NCBI RefSeq assembly: GCF_020539485.1
Contig: NZ_JACDXU010000003.1
Span: forward strand, 62,001-126,000
Source: Fulverythrobacter ferritrahens
GTDB taxonomy: Bacteria > Pseudomonadota > Alphaproteobacteria > Sphingomonadales > Sphingomonadaceae
Length of the DNA stretch: 64,000 nucleotides
Reading direction: 5' to 3'
The translations under genes and the position numbers were made by a program. The first letter of the stretch is position 1, and each line of letters opens with the position of its first letter. The notes beneath the pieces are model-generated. The model was not told where the DNA came from. It was given only the letters and a program-made list of their open reading frames with translations, and did not search any database. This document shows, piece by piece, positions 55,340-64,000 of the stretch.

Positions 55340-56602
55340 ATGGCAACCATCGTCGGCGGCGTAGCTACGTCGCACACCCCCACCATCGCCTTCGCCAAGG
55401 ATGGCGGCAAGCAGGACGATCCCGTCTGGAAGCCGATCTTTGAAGGCTATGAGCCGGTGCAGGCGTGGTTCCGCGAGAAGAAGCCGGACGTGCTGGTCTA
55501 TATCTATAACGACCACATGACCTCCTTCTTCGACCATTACAGCCATTTCGCGCTGGGCGTGGGCGAGAGCTATTCGGCGGCGGATGAAGGCGGTGGCCCG
55601 CGCGATATTCCCGCGATCAAGGGCGATCCGAAGTTTGCCGAGCATGTTGCCCGCGTGATGGTCGCCAATGAATTCGACCTGTCCTATTTCCAGGGCAAGG
55701 GGCTGGATCACGGCGCCTTCAGCCCGCTCTCCGTCATGGTCGATCACGACAAGGAAAATGGCTGGGCGGTGAAGCTGCTGCCGATCGTCTGCGGCGTGCT
55801 GACCGTGCCGCTGCCCAGCGCGCGCCGGTTTTACAAATTCGGCAAGAGCCTGCGCCAGGCGATCCTTTCCTATCCCGACGACATCAAGGTGGCGATTGCC
55901 GGTACTGGCGGCCTCTCGCATCAGGTCCATGGCGAAGGCTGCGGCTTCAACGATCCCAAGTGGGATGCCGAATTCATGGAACGGCTCGAGAAGGATCCTG
56001 AAAGCCTGCTCGACCTGTCCATTGCCGAACTGGCCCGCCGGGGCGGCTGGGAAGGCGCTGAAGTCGTCATGTGGCTGATGATGCGCGGCGCGCTGGCAGC
56101 GGAAGTGGAAGTCACCCACAAGACCTATTTCCTGCCCTCCATGTGCCCCATCGCCACGATGATCCTGGAAGAGCGCAGCGAGGACAAGCCGGCCGAAACG
56201 CCGGAAGAAACCATTGCCCGCGCGAATTGGGACTATGAAGGCGCCGAGCAGATGGAAGGAACCTATCCCTTTACCATCGAACGAGCGGTGAAGGGCTTCC
56301 GCCTCAACCACTTCCTCCACTCGCTGACCGATCCCAAGGTGCGCAAGCTGTTCCGCGAGGACGAGGAAGCCGCCTATGAACAGGCTGGCCTGACCGAGGA
56401 AGAACGCCGCCTCGTGCGTGAGCGGGACTGGATCGGCATGATCCATTACGGCGTGATCTTCTTCATGCTCGAAAAGCTCGGCGCCGTGACCGGCATCGGC
56501 AATATCGACATCTATGCCGCGATGAAGGGCATGTCGGTTCCCGAATTCCAGAAGACCCGCAACGCCCAGATCAATTACGGCGTGGCTGGCAAGGAAGACT
56601 GA
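55340..56602 (+). CDS. Gallate/3-O-methylgallate dioxygenase-like enzyme (LigB-LigA fusion), copy 1
   Basis: 420 aa. The N-terminal LigB-type domain carries His12 (SHTPTIAF) and His59 (YNDHMTSF), the iron ligands by alignment with DesB/LigB, plus Glu241 in GGWEGAEVVMW. His124 (GLDHGAFSP) and His194 (GLSHQVHGE) line the active site. Residues about 290-420 form a LigA-like domain (RDWIGMIHYGVIFFMLEKLG). It would open the ring of gallate or 3-O-methylgallate (DesB or DesZ type). A second copy follows at 56786. Which copy uses which substrate cannot be read here. Strong AGGAGAAG ribosome site. Confidence 0.9.
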   Translation: MATIVGGVATSHTPTIAFAKDGGKQDDPVWKPIFEGYEPVQAWFREKKPDVLVYIYNDHMTSFFDHYSHFALGVGESYSAADEGGGPRDIPAIKGDPKFAEHVARVMVANEFDLSYFQGKGLDHGAFSPLSVMVDHDKENGWAVKLLPIVCGVLTVPLPSARRFYKFGKSLRQAILSYPDDIKVAIAGTGGLSHQVHGEGCGFNDPKWDAEFMERLEKDPESLLDLSIAELARRGGWEGAEVVMWLMMRGALAAEVEVTHKTYFLPSMCPIATMILEERSEDKPAETPEETIARANWDYEGAEQMEGTYPFTIERAVKGFRLNHFLHSLTDPKVRKLFREDEEAAYEQAGLTEEERRLVRERDWIGMIHYGVIFFMLEKLGAVTGIGNIDIYAAMKGMSVPEFQKTRNAQINYGVAGKED

Positions 56603-56609
56603 TTGATGC

Positions 56610-56635
56610 AGCCCCTCCTCTCCGGAGGAGGGGCT
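56610..56635 (+). terminator. Terminator-like hairpin between the two dioxygenase genes
   Basis: AGCCCCTCCTC-TCCG-GAGGAGGGGCT, a perfect 11-bp stem 8 bases after the first dioxygenase stop. There is no T-run; it could separate the two genes' transcripts or belong to the CCTCCCC repeat family. Confidence 0.5.
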
Positions 56636-56785
56636 CTCACCCGTTCCCTTCACAAATATGAAGTTTTCGCGCTTTGACCTCGCTCAAAGAGCGTAGGTCT
56701 TCTCTCCCCTAACCCGGCATCCTTGTTTGATCCGGGAATCGCGCGGTACAATGGCGGCTTTCCCGCGCAGAGGGAGAGCATTGCC

Positions 56786-58051
56786 ATGGCCGAGATTGTC
56801 GGCGGTTTCGCCGTATCGCACACCCCCACCATCGCCTTTGCCCATGATGCGGGCAAATATGACGATCCCGTGTGGAAACCGATCTTCGAAGGCTTTGAGC
56901 CCGTGAAACAGTGGCTTGCCGAAAAGAAGCCGGACGTGATCCTCTATATCTACAACGATCACATGACCTCCTTCTGGATGCGCCATTATTCCCACTTCGC
57001 GCTGGGTATCGGCGAGGAATATGCGGCGGCTGACGAAGGCGGCGGCCCGCGCAACATCCCGCCGATCAAGGGCGATCCGGACCTTGCCCAGCACATCGCC
57101 TTCGGCATGGTGGCCGATGATTTCGATCTGTCCTACTGGCAGGGCATGGGGCTGGACCATGGGGCGTTCTCCCCGCTTTCCGTGCTGCTGCCCTATGATG
57201 ACGAAAACGGCTGGCCGGTGAAGATCGTGCCGCTGCAATGCGGCGTGCTGGAACTGCCGATTCCCCGTGCCAAGCGCTTCTGGAACTTCGGCCGCTCCCT
57301 GCGCCGGGCGATCCAGTCCTATCCCAAGGACATCAAGGTAGCCATCGCGGGCACCGGCGGCCTGTCCCATCAGGTGCACGGCGAACGCTGCGGCTTCAAC
57401 AATGTCGAATGGGACATGGAATTCATGGATCGCCTGCACAAGGACCCGGAAAGCCTGATCGACATTCCGGTGGGCGAACTGGTGAAGCTGGGCGGCATGG
57501 AAGGCGCCGAAATCGTGATGTGGATGCTGATGCGCGGCGCGCTGGCCCCCAAGGTCAACAAGCTGCACCAGAGCTTCTTCCTGCCCTCCATGACCTCCAT
57601 CGCCAGCATGATCTTCGAGGACGCGGAACCTGATCCGCTACCGGTGACCAAGGAGGAATATGCCGCCCGGATGATGGCCGATGTGGCCCCCGCGCTGGGC
57701 CTTGAAGGCACTTATCCCTTCACCGTGGGCGTCAGCGCCCGGGCATGGCGGATCAACAATTTCCTCCACACCATCGTGGAACCGGGCTTCCGCGAACGCT
57801 TCAAGACCGACTTTGAAGGGCTGGCCGACGAATACAAGCTGACCGAGGAAGAGAAGCGGATGATCCGCGAACTCGATTGGATCGGGATGATCCATTACGG
57901 CGTGATCTTCTTCAACCTGGAGAAGCTCGCCCCGGTGGTCGGCCTCGGCAATATTGATGTCTATGCCGCGATGAAGGGCATGAGCGTGCCGGACTTCCAG
58001 AAGACCCGCAACGCCGCGATCAATTACTCGGTTGAGGCCAACCCGAGCTGA
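56786..58051 (+). CDS. Gallate/3-O-methylgallate dioxygenase-like enzyme (LigB-LigA fusion), copy 2
   Basis: 421 aa with the same domain order and conserved His12, His59, His125 and His195 as copy 1. It differs in the metal-site loop (TSFWMRHYSHF instead of TSFFDHYSHF) and in much of the C-terminal domain, so the copies are not recent duplicates. Its N-terminus, EIVGGFAVSHTPTIAFAHDA, looks nearer to DesB as I recall it, hinting at gallate, but this is not settled. GGGAGAG precedes ATG. The 183-base gap before it could hold its own promoter. Confidence 0.9.
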   Translation: MAEIVGGFAVSHTPTIAFAHDAGKYDDPVWKPIFEGFEPVKQWLAEKKPDVILYIYNDHMTSFWMRHYSHFALGIGEEYAAADEGGGPRNIPPIKGDPDLAQHIAFGMVADDFDLSYWQGMGLDHGAFSPLSVLLPYDDENGWPVKIVPLQCGVLELPIPRAKRFWNFGRSLRRAIQSYPKDIKVAIAGTGGLSHQVHGERCGFNNVEWDMEFMDRLHKDPESLIDIPVGELVKLGGMEGAEIVMWMLMRGALAPKVNKLHQSFFLPSMTSIASMIFEDAEPDPLPVTKEEYAARMMADVAPALGLEGTYPFTVGVSARAWRINNFLHTIVEPGFRERFKTDFEGLADEYKLTEEEKRMIRELDWIGMIHYGVIFFNLEKLAPVVGLGNIDVYAAMKGMSVPDFQKTRNAAINYSVEANPS

Positions 58052-58071
58052 TTTCCAACCGGCTCTCCCCG

Positions 58072-58097
58072 GCCCCTCTTCCTTCGGGAGGAGGGGC
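58072..58097 (+). terminator. Terminator-like hairpin after the second dioxygenase
   Basis: GCCCCTCTTCC-TTCG-GGAGGAGGGGC, 20 bases after the stop. Same CCTCCCC type as the hairpin after copy 1. The next 100 bases to 58197 are A/T-rich and show nothing further. Confidence 0.5.
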
Positions 58098-58197
58098 TAC
58101 CCGTGTTTGTGGTGGGCGTGGACAATGGAAAGCGATCAAACAGCCACGACCTGCAGTCCACATGTAGCACTTCTGTAGAATTACATTATAACACTCA

Positions 58198-59226
58198 TTA
58201 ACCCTTGTCAGGTAGGAGGTCCAAAGCGTCCTTGACCGAGTTCAAGTAGGCCAATCGAGCACGGCGTAGAGACATTCTGACCGGTGTCGCATTCTCGAAG
58301 AAACGAGTATAAAGTTCGCCGCACATTTCGTTCTCTGCCTCGATTGCAGTCCGTGATATAGGTAACGCTTTAAGCCAATGTTTCATCCCCCTATTCTTTT
58401 TTTCAAACATGACTGATATTTCCTTTTCAAGCACAGTTATAACTGTATCAAGTGCTTCAACCTCGTTCTTGGCGTAGCCCCATTTATCAAGGCAGTTTGG
58501 AAAATGAGTTGGTGCGTGGGCGGTTATTTGAGCCTCGATCTCTTCAATACAGCCGATGGCGAACCGGCACCATTCTAAGGCTTGGTTTGGCCCGAGGGTG
58601 TTGCGCATCACATAAGGGCCGCGGATCTCGATCCCTATTTCGTGAACAAGAGCATTTCGGAACTCGAAGATACGCTGAAGCCGTTCTATGCCTCCTCGAC
58701 CCTCATCGCCGAACAAGCCGGGCGCCTCCGAGTTCTGATTGACAAGATCGTGTACTTTTTTGGGAATCGAGAGGCTTTCAAATACGCGCTTCATTATAGA
58801 CAAATAGCGATCGGCACTTGCAACGTTGGTCATTCCGCCAAGCAACTGTGCCGCTGAAACATTGTGCTCAACCATTTGGGCCATCAGGCGGGCATTTGCC
58901 AGCGGCTTAAGGTCGTCTTGACCGATCGCGCTTGGCATGAACGAGAACAAGTCCGTTAGCCGAGAACGCGCGTGCCATTCCAAGCACGTTACAACACCAA
59001 CGGCATAGAAACTAAAGGCTTCAATCTCACGAAATAGATGCCAGTCTCCATCATTCTCCTCTTCGTACTTCTTGGCAATTTCAATTGCTGCATCAACATG
59101 CTCAATATCGTTGGCGAGACCTCTGAGGCGGTTCAAAGCCGTGGCGGCGTTGAAATTCCCTTGGGCAATGCCGAGGGAATAGCGATTAGCGAACTCAATA
59201 CCATGATGAACTTCGTCGTTTGCCAT
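58198..59226 (-). CDS. Accessory protein with a HEPN-like motif, lower-GC islet
   Basis: 342 aa from ATG at 59226; the frame continues upstream to 59289 and the start is uncertain, as no ribosome site is clear. Largely helical. FEFRNALVHEIG matches the R-x4-H motif (RNALVH) of HEPN domains, which often act as ribonucleases in defence or toxin-antitoxin systems. Cys/His-poor, no membrane segment. No antitoxin or nucleotidyltransferase gene is adjacent. A/T-rich codon use suggests transfer. Confidence 0.6.
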   Translation of the reverse strand: MANDEVHHGIEFANRYSLGIAQGNFNAATALNRLRGLANDIEHVDAAIEIAKKYEEENDGDWHLFREIEAFSFYAVGVVTCLEWHARSRLTDLFSFMPSAIGQDDLKPLANARLMAQMVEHNVSAAQLLGGMTNVASADRYLSIMKRVFESLSIPKKVHDLVNQNSEAPGLFGDEGRGGIERLQRIFEFRNALVHEIGIEIRGPYVMRNTLGPNQALEWCRFAIGCIEEIEAQITAHAPTHFPNCLDKWGYAKNEVEALDTVITVLEKEISVMFEKKNRGMKHWLKALPISRTAIEAENEMCGELYTRFFENATPVRMSLRRARLAYLNSVKDALDLLPDKG

Positions 59227-59394
59227 AGCAGGTGTTTGTGAGCCTCCACCAAAGGAAGGCATCGTGCATCGCTGAATGAGAGGCCGCAACCGATACGTGC
59301 GAAGCCTACCGTCAATGACCGTGGTTTTGTCGTGTCCCGTCAGGCAGCTCTTCCGCAGAGCAGATTCGTCGCCTTGAAGAGGACGGGCAGGGCA

Positions 59395-59835
59395 TCACTG
59401 TCCCGGCACCCATCCCTCCGGCGCCAGCGTAAACCCCGCAAACTCGAACCCCGGCACCACCACGCAGCTGACCAGTGAATAGCCTGCCGGGCCGACCGGA
59501 GGCGCTTCGGCGGCCTGCCATTCGCCCGGCGCGATTATGTGCTGCACGGCGTGGCCTACCGCCACATCGTGCCCCAGGATGACACTCGAAACCGGCCCCG
59601 CATCGCCGGGGCTGAGCGACAGGCGCAGTGGATCGCCTGCGTGGAACAGCCAGATCTCCGCCGCATCCACTCTGTGCCAGTGGGAGCGTTGGCCGGCCTC
59701 CAGCAGGAAGTGGATCGCAGTGCCGCCCGCGCGGGTGCCGTCATCGGCAGGCGCCCGCCAGGTTTCCCGATACCAGCCCCCTTCGGGATGCGGGGTGAGG
59801 GACAGGCGGTCTATGATCTGGCGGGCGGTGTTCAT
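59395..59835 (-). CDS. DUF985 cupin protein
   Basis: 146 aa. DUF985 features: LTPHPEGGWYRETWRAP near the N-terminus, TAIHFLLEAGQRSHWHRVDA with cupin histidines, and YSLVSCVVVPGFEFAGFTL. Such small cupins bind a metal or ligand; function unknown. Divergent from the dipeptidase gene at 59939. Confidence 0.85.
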   Translation of the reverse strand: MNTARQIIDRLSLTPHPEGGWYRETWRAPADDGTRAGGTAIHFLLEAGQRSHWHRVDAAEIWLFHAGDPLRLSLSPGDAGPVSSVILGHDVAVGHAVQHIIAPGEWQAAEAPPVGPAGYSLVSCVVVPGFEFAGFTLAPEGWVPGQ

Positions 59836-59938
59836 GCCTGTGGCCTATCATGCGCGCGACGGAAGCTGCAATCGGCAGGACGGGGCTTGCGCATTCGCGT
59901 GCGGCGCGCTGATATGCTGCTCTGCAACAGGAGTTCCC

Positions 59939-61207
59939 ATGCCCCGTTTCCGCGCCGCTCTGCTCGTCACCGCCCTCTGCGCCACCGCACTGGCAACACC
60001 TCTGGCTGCGAAGAGCCCGGAGGAAACCGCAGCCGCCGCTCTCGCCGCCGCGCCTGTGTGGGATGGCCATAATGACGTGCCCGAGCAGCTGCGCGGCCGC
60101 TATGGCAATATGATCAACCAGTTTGACTTTACCGATACGAGCAAGGCCCCGCCGACCGACTGGAGCGGCGTGGGTATGCACACCGATCTGCCGCGCCTGC
60201 GCAAGGGCAAGGTGGGCGCCCAGTTCTGGTCTGTCTATGTCGATGCGGACTTGCCGCAGGCCGAGGCTGTCGTGGTTACGCTGGAACAGATCGACGTGCT
60301 CAAGCGGCTGGTGGCGCGCTATCCCAATGACATGATGCTGGCGACCAGTTCGGCCGATGTGGAAGTGGCCCTGAAGCAGGGCAAGATCGCCTCGCTGATG
60401 GGGATGGAGGGCGGCAGCTCCATCGATGGCAGTCTGGGTGTGCTGCGCCAGATGTATGACCTTGGCGCGCGCTATCTCACCCTTACGCATTCCAAGACGC
60501 TCGAATGGGCGGACAGCGCCACCGACGAGCCCAAGCACGGCGGCCTGACCGATTTCGGCAAGGATGTGGTGCGCGAAATGCAGCGGATCGGCATGCTGGT
60601 GGATCTCAGCCATGTCAGCGAGGACACGATGTTCGATGCGCTGGATGTGGCGAAGGCCCCGGTGATTTTCAGCCATTCGGGCGCGCGCGGGATTAACGGC
60701 CATGCGCGCAATGTGCCCGATGGGGTGCTGTCGCGGCTCAAGGCCAATGGCGGGATCGTGATGGTGGTCGGCCTGCCCGGCTATCTGGGTGAGAAGCGCC
60801 GCCAGTGGGGTGCGGATCGGGTGGGAGAGGAAGCGCGGCTCAAGTCGCTCTGGCTCGGCGAGCCCGCGCAGGTGAAGGAGGGGATGGACGCCTGGATGAA
60901 GGCGCATCCCGAACCCAAGGTCACGATTGCCGATATGGCGGACCATATCGACCATGTCCGCGATGTGGCCGGGATCGACCATATCGGCCTTGGGGGCGAT
61001 TATGACGGGATGGATAGCGGCCCGGTGGGGATGGAGGATGTGACTGGCTATCCCGCCCTGTTCACCGAGCTGGCACGGCGCGGTTATTCGCAGGCCGATC
61101 TGGAAAAGATCGCCAGCCGCAACATGATGCGCGTGTTGAAAGCGGCAGAAGCCTATGCCGCTGCGCACCGGGCCGATCCGCCAATCGAATATCCCGAAAA
61201 GGGCTAG
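59939..61207 (+). CDS. M19 membrane dipeptidase, exported
   Basis: 422 aa. A signal peptide (LLVTALCATALATPLAAK) is followed by the M19 zinc-site blocks: VWDGHNDVPEQLR, MGMEGGSSI, LVDLSHVSEDTM, FSHSGARGING and GLGGDYDGMDSG. It hydrolyses dipeptides in the periplasm. The start has AGGAG five bases upstream. Followed tail to tail by an ion-channel gene. Confidence 0.92.
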   Translation: MPRFRAALLVTALCATALATPLAAKSPEETAAAALAAAPVWDGHNDVPEQLRGRYGNMINQFDFTDTSKAPPTDWSGVGMHTDLPRLRKGKVGAQFWSVYVDADLPQAEAVVVTLEQIDVLKRLVARYPNDMMLATSSADVEVALKQGKIASLMGMEGGSSIDGSLGVLRQMYDLGARYLTLTHSKTLEWADSATDEPKHGGLTDFGKDVVREMQRIGMLVDLSHVSEDTMFDALDVAKAPVIFSHSGARGINGHARNVPDGVLSRLKANGGIVMVVGLPGYLGEKRRQWGADRVGEEARLKSLWLGEPAQVKEGMDAWMKAHPEPKVTIADMADHIDHVRDVAGIDHIGLGGDYDGMDSGPVGMEDVTGYPALFTELARRGYSQADLEKIASRNMMRVLKAAEAYAAAHRADPPIEYPEKG

Positions 61208-61209
61208 GC

Positions 61210-61647
61210 TTAGTGCGGGTCGATGCGGGAGATCATGCGCAGGAAGAAGGCCGTGGACCAGCCTAGCAGGATCACGCCCAATATGCTCTCGAAGGCGCCC
61301 ACCAGGCGCCATTCGGGGAGGATATGCGTGTCGCTATAGCCCACGGTGGAATAGGAAATGGTCGAGAAATACAGCGCTTCCTCAAAGCCGTGTACCGCAT
61401 GGGTGGCGAGGTAGGTCAGGGCGAACAGCCAGATTTCGAGCCCGTGGAGCGCGACCATCGCCACCACGATGCCCAGCGTGAACAGGCTGCCGCGCAGGGA
61501 AAGGGGATTGATTGCCTTGAGCCGTTCATTCGCCGCCTCGCTGCGCAGAACGAGGCTGAGCCCGGCAAGGCCCAGTCCATGAACAGTGACGCAGATCACC
61601 ACCAGCACGGCGGAAACGGCGAACTCGGTGAATATGGCTCGCTCCAT
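61210..61647 (-). CDS. Ion-channel-domain (two-pore K+ type) membrane protein
   Basis: 145 aa. About three hydrophobic helices; the pore loop reads STISYSTVGYSD, a TVGY-type potassium selectivity filter. An N-terminal helix (AVSAVLVVICVTVHGLGLAG) precedes. No regulatory C-terminal domain. It probably forms a tetrameric K+ channel. Confidence 0.83.
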   Translation of the reverse strand: MERAIFTEFAVSAVLVVICVTVHGLGLAGLSLVLRSEAANERLKAINPLSLRGSLFTLGIVVAMVALHGLEIWLFALTYLATHAVHGFEEALYFSTISYSTVGYSDTHILPEWRLVGAFESILGVILLGWSTAFFLRMISRIDPH

Positions 61648-61683
61648 ATCCGCCGGATTAACTCAGATCAGGCTGGCTGTCAG

Positions 61684-61866
61684 TCAGCTCTTTTTCTTGG
61701 GCAGGCCCTTGCGTTTGGTGGAAGCGAAATCTTCCAGTTCCTTTTCGGACATGGATTCATACATCTCCGTGGACGCGCCCTTGAGGGAAGACTTCTTCGC
61801 CTCCCCGCGTTTGGCTGAGAGCGCGGCCCCGGCGGCCATTTGCTGCTTCTTCGATTGAGCGGGCAT
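61684..61866 (-). CDS. DUF3008 small basic protein
   Basis: 60 aa. Matches the DUF3008 pattern: KKQQMAAGAALSAKRGE, SLKGASTEMYESMSEKEL, ending in TKRKGLPKKKS. Probably nucleic-acid-associated or stress-related; unknown. A 55-aa gene lies 10 bases upstream on the same strand. Confidence 0.85.
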   Translation of the reverse strand: MPAQSKKQQMAAGAALSAKRGEAKKSSLKGASTEMYESMSEKELEDFASTKRKGLPKKKS

Positions 61867-61876
61867 TTCGGCCTCC

Positions 61877-62044
61877 TCAACTCGTGGTCAGTGCCGCACT
61901 CACCCAGGCGATCGTCATGGCGATGATAGCCAGGGTAAGGCTGAAAAGCAGGACATAGCGCACGATATGCGGCGTAGAGCCGGCGCGCGCTTCGTCAGTG
62001 TCGATCCGGACCTGTTCGCCCGGTTTTTCAAGGGGCTGCGTCAT
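61877..62044 (-). CDS. 55-aa single-pass membrane protein
   Basis: MTQPLEKPGEQVRIDTDEAR begins a polar N-terminus; one transmembrane helix (IVRYVLLFSLTLAIIAMTIA) and a short tail follow. GAGGAG lies eight bases before ATG. Immediately upstream of the DUF3008 gene, hence probably one operon. Confidence 0.7.
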   Translation of the reverse strand: MTQPLEKPGEQVRIDTDEARAGSTPHIVRYVLLFSLTLAIIAMTIAWVSAALTTS

Positions 62045-62149
62045 CGGATGTCTCCTCTTCCATGGCCCCGGACGCGGGGCCTTACCCGATTTACGGGTGG
62101 GAAGGGGAGAGCGTTCCGAAACTCCGGGCGGAGCGGGCCGCCCGTGCGA

Positions 62150-62989
62150 TCAGTCGCGCAGCAGCTCGTTGATTCCCGTCTTGGAGCGGGTCTGCGCGTC
62201 CACCGTCTTGACGATGACGGCGCAATAGAGGCTGGGGCCGGGCGTGCCATCGGGCAGCGGCTTGCCGGGCATCGCGCCGGGCACGACCACGCTGTAAGGC
62301 GGCACCTTGCCGATATGGACCTCGCCCGTCGCGCGGTCCACGATCTTGGTCGATGCGCCGAGATAGACGCCCATCGACAATACGGCGCCTTCGCCCACTA
62401 CCACGCCTTCGGCCACTTCCGAACGTGCGCCGATGAAGCAGCCATCTTCGATGATAACCGGCCCGGCCTGCAGCGGCTCGAGCACGCCGCCGATACCGGC
62501 GCCGCCGGAGATATGGACGTTCTTGCCAATCTGCGCGCAGCTGCCCACGGTGGCCCAGGTATCGACCATGGTGCCTTCATCCACATAGGCGCCGATGTTG
62601 ACGAAGCTGGGCATCAGCACCACACCCTTGCCGATGAAGCTGCCCTTGCGCGCCACGGCGCCTGGCACCACGCGGAAGCCTGCATCGCGGAAGCGGTTTT
62701 CGCCCCAGCCGGCAAACTTGCTGGGCACCTTGTCAAAGGCCGGAGCACCGGCCGCGCCGCCATCCACCAAGACATTGTCGTTCAGGCGGAAGGAGAGCAG
62801 CACAGCCTTCTTCAGCCACTGGTTGACCGTCCATGCGCCAGCCCCGTCACGCTCGGCCACGCGGGCCTTGCCACTGTCGAGCAGTTCGAGCGCTGCTTCC
62901 ACCACTTCGCGCACATCGGCGCTGGCGGGCGTAACGGTGTCGCGCGCTTCCCAGGCGGCTTCGATCGCAGTTTCGAGCTGGGCGGACAT
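62150..62989 (-). CDS. dapD: Tetrahydrodipicolinate N-succinyltransferase
   Basis: 279 aa. Left-handed beta-helix hexapeptides with the DapD block [19 protein letters not shown] and [12 protein letters not shown]. It succinylates tetrahydrodipicolinate in lysine and peptidoglycan biosynthesis. ATG at 62989 has AGGAG nine bases upstream; an in-frame TTG nine bases further upstream is not needed. Normal length. Confidence 0.95.
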   Translation of the reverse strand: MSAQLETAIEAAWEARDTVTPASADVREVVEAALELLDSGKARVAERDGAGAWTVNQWLKKAVLLSFRLNDNVLVDGGAAGAPAFDKVPSKFAGWGENRFRDAGFRVVPGAVARKGSFIGKGVVLMPSFVNIGAYVDEGTMVDTWATVGSCAQIGKNVHISGGAGIGGVLEPLQAGPVIIEDGCFIGARSEVAEGVVVGEGAVLSMGVYLGASTKIVDRATGEVHIGKVPPYSVVVPGAMPGKPLPDGTPGPSLYCAVIVKTVDAQTRSKTGINELLRD

Positions 62990-63205
62990 GAGGGGCAACT
63001 CCTGTTTCTATCAACCGTCATCTACCGGTCAGGCGAAGACTTGTTTCGTGAACCGCCGAGCGCCTAAACGGTCGCTTGCGTGGGGGCAAGGCGGATATCG
63101 CCCTGACGGCAACGCGGAAGCCACGTCGCCACAGCCCGACGCGCCGCATGTTGGCGTAATGGGCTTTACGGCATTTTTACTGTGGTGGGTGGATGCAGCG
63201 GGTGT

Positions 63206-63219
63206 AACATAAATTGCCA
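63206..63219. promoter_or_regulatory. AACRTAAATTGCC motif upstream of the S8 protease
   Basis: AACATAAATTGCCA lies 15 bases before the protease start. The near-identical AACGTAAATTGCCT occurs at 17976-17989 (end of a small membrane-protein gene) and 49239-49252 (after the 49.3-kb islet gene). Meaning unknown. Confidence 0.3.
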
Positions 63220-63233
63220 GGACGGGGGCAATC

Positions 63234-64000
63234 ATGAGGGTATTCCATCTGTTTCGTTGGTCGGCTGCGGTAGGAACCGTATCCGTCTCATTGGCGCTGC
63301 TTTCGGCCTGTGGCGGCGGAGGGGTGAACAGCACGCCTACACCCACGCCTACGCCGCAGCCCACGCCGCAGCCCACGCCGCAGCCCACGCCGCAGCCCAC
63401 GCCTACGCCAGGCCCGACTCCTACCCCCAGTCCCACGCCGTCCCCGACGCCAACGCCGAGCCCCACGCCAACACCCAGTCCGACTCCGACTCCGACTCCG
63501 ACTCCGACACCAACTCCCACTCCTACGCCACCTCCGATCAGCTATGTGCGCCCGCCGCTGCCGACCGACACGATCGGTTATAACGACCAGGAATTCAGCA
63601 ATTCCAACGGTCCGAAGTTCCACGGCGCTGCGACAGCATGGGTTGCGGGTTATACCGGCAAAAGCTCCATCATCGGCATCGTGGATACCGGCATCTTCCA
63701 GAACAATTCCGAATTTGCCGGGCGCATTTCATCCGATTCCACGGACATCATAGCATCGCGCGGCTCGGTCGAGGGGGAAGGGACACATGGCTCGGAAGTG
63801 GCCATGGTGGCTGCGGCCGCCAATGATGGCGCGGGCACGGTGGGCATTGCCTATGATGCCACGATCCTCTCGATAAGGGCCGATACACCGGGCACCTGCG
63901 CTAGCGGCGAATGTACGTTTGGCGACCTTTCCGCTTCGATCGATTATGCGGTCGATCACGGGGCAACGGTGATCAACCTGTCTTTGGGCGGGTCATCGCC
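63234..64000 (+). CDS. Subtilisin-like (S8) serine protease, lipoprotein-type, 5' part only
   Basis: The gene runs off the right edge; 255 codons are visible. A signal segment ([15 protein letters not shown]) ends in a lipobox-like LSAC. Next comes a Pro/Thr linker (codons about 38-98) and then the S8 domain with the aspartate of [10 protein letters not shown] and the histidine of [12 protein letters not shown]; the serine would be outside the window. NLSLGG is the expected core strand. Likely an outer-surface protease or autotransporter. The start is ATG at 63234, with GGGGG seven bases upstream. Confidence 0.85.
   Translation, partial: MRVFHLFRWSAAVGTVSVSLALLSACGGGGVNSTPTPTPTPQPTPQPTPQPTPQPTPTPGPTPTPSPTPSPTPTPSPTPTPSPTPTPTPTPTPTPTPTPPPISYVRPPLPTDTIGYNDQEFSNSNGPKFHGAATAWVAGYTGKSSIIGIVDTGIFQNNSEFAGRISSDSTDIIASRGSVEGEGTHGSEVAMVAAAANDGAGTVGIAYDATILSIRADTPGTCASGECTFGDLSASIDYAVDHGATVINLSLGGSS
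63339..63533 (+). repeat. Low-complexity Pro/Thr-encoding repeat
   Basis: Tandem CCGCAGCCCACG and CCGACT/CCCACG units translate to PQPTPQPT and PSPTPTPT. It forms the linker between the lipid-anchored N-terminus and the protease domain. Unit number can vary by slippage while staying in frame. Confidence 0.9.

Noticed and set aside
63029-63520. Minus-strand ORF rich in Gly/Val (VGVGVG)
   Set aside because: It is the complement of the Pro/Thr linker repeat of the S8 protease, not a silk-like protein.
63339-63533. CRISPR array or minisatellite locus
   Set aside because: The units are 6-12 bases without spacers and keep the Pro/Thr reading frame; it is a coding linker.

Overview
The window is about 64 kb of high-GC DNA from an alphaproteobacterium, almost certainly a sphingomonad (Sphingomonadaceae or Erythrobacteraceae; Novosphingobium- or Altererythrobacter-like). 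Grounds: a close match to the LigE-type beta-aryl etherase, two fused LigAB-type gallate/3-O-methylgallate dioxygenases, carotenoid genes crtY-crtI-crtB, many TonB/SCO/PhoD-type envelope genes, and abundant hairpin repeats of the kind common in this order. No prophage, insertion sequence, CRISPR array or plasmid gene was seen.

Layout. 1-7.1 kb (minus strand): a lignin-aromatic module. Overlapping genes encode a split PEP-synthase-like phosphotransferase (613 and 349 aa), a biotin carrier and the start of a carboxyltransferase. This resembles the acetovanillone/acetosyringone phosphorylation-carboxylation systems (Acv of Sphingobium SYK-6, Hpe of Rhodococcus). Two paralogous AraC regulators and a LigE-like beta-etherase lie upstream. 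7.1-11.0 kb: sulfate activation (cysD, cysNC, DUF2061, cysQ). 11.1-13.1 kb: two enoyl-CoA hydratase-family genes of acyl-CoA/valine catabolism. 13.1-15.5 kb: small lipoproteins, RidA and a TauD-type dioxygenase. 15.5-20.9 kb: propionate operon (epimerase, methylmalonyl-CoA mutase, two small membrane proteins, propionyl-CoA carboxylase alpha), with repeat insertions and a duplicated pccA 5' end. 21.0-27.0 kb: tatA, then a copper-type cluster (DUF2946, a 40-aa ORF, SCO1, TonB receptor), then PhoD. 27.1-35.7 kb: tRNA-Gly(CCC), pgl, a Nudix hydrolase, dinB, glpD and two MFS transporters. 35.7-40.5 kb: carotenoid operon crtY-crtI-(secreted protein)-LOG-crtB. 43.6-45.8 kb: TPP riboswitch and thiC. 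45.9-54.5 kb: envelope, lipoprotein and small conserved genes. 55.2-58.1 kb: tandem aromatic ring-cleavage dioxygenases preceded by a 13-bp inverted repeat. 59.4-64 kb: M19 dipeptidase, ion channel, dapD, and the start of a subtilisin-like (S8) lipoprotein with a Pro/Thr linker.

How the parts fit. The phosphotransferase/carboxylase operon, LigE and the DesZ/DesB-type dioxygenases would together serve beta-ether cleavage, aryl-ketone side-chain removal and syringyl ring opening; this is inference from gene families. Repeat elements are a strong theme: they sit inside the coding sequences of methylmalonyl-CoA mutase and a 3-hydroxyisobutyryl-CoA hydrolase, and at the start codon of crtB. Three islets of visibly lower GC (42.6, 49.3 and 58.2 kb) carry unrecognised accessory genes, one with a HEPN-like motif.
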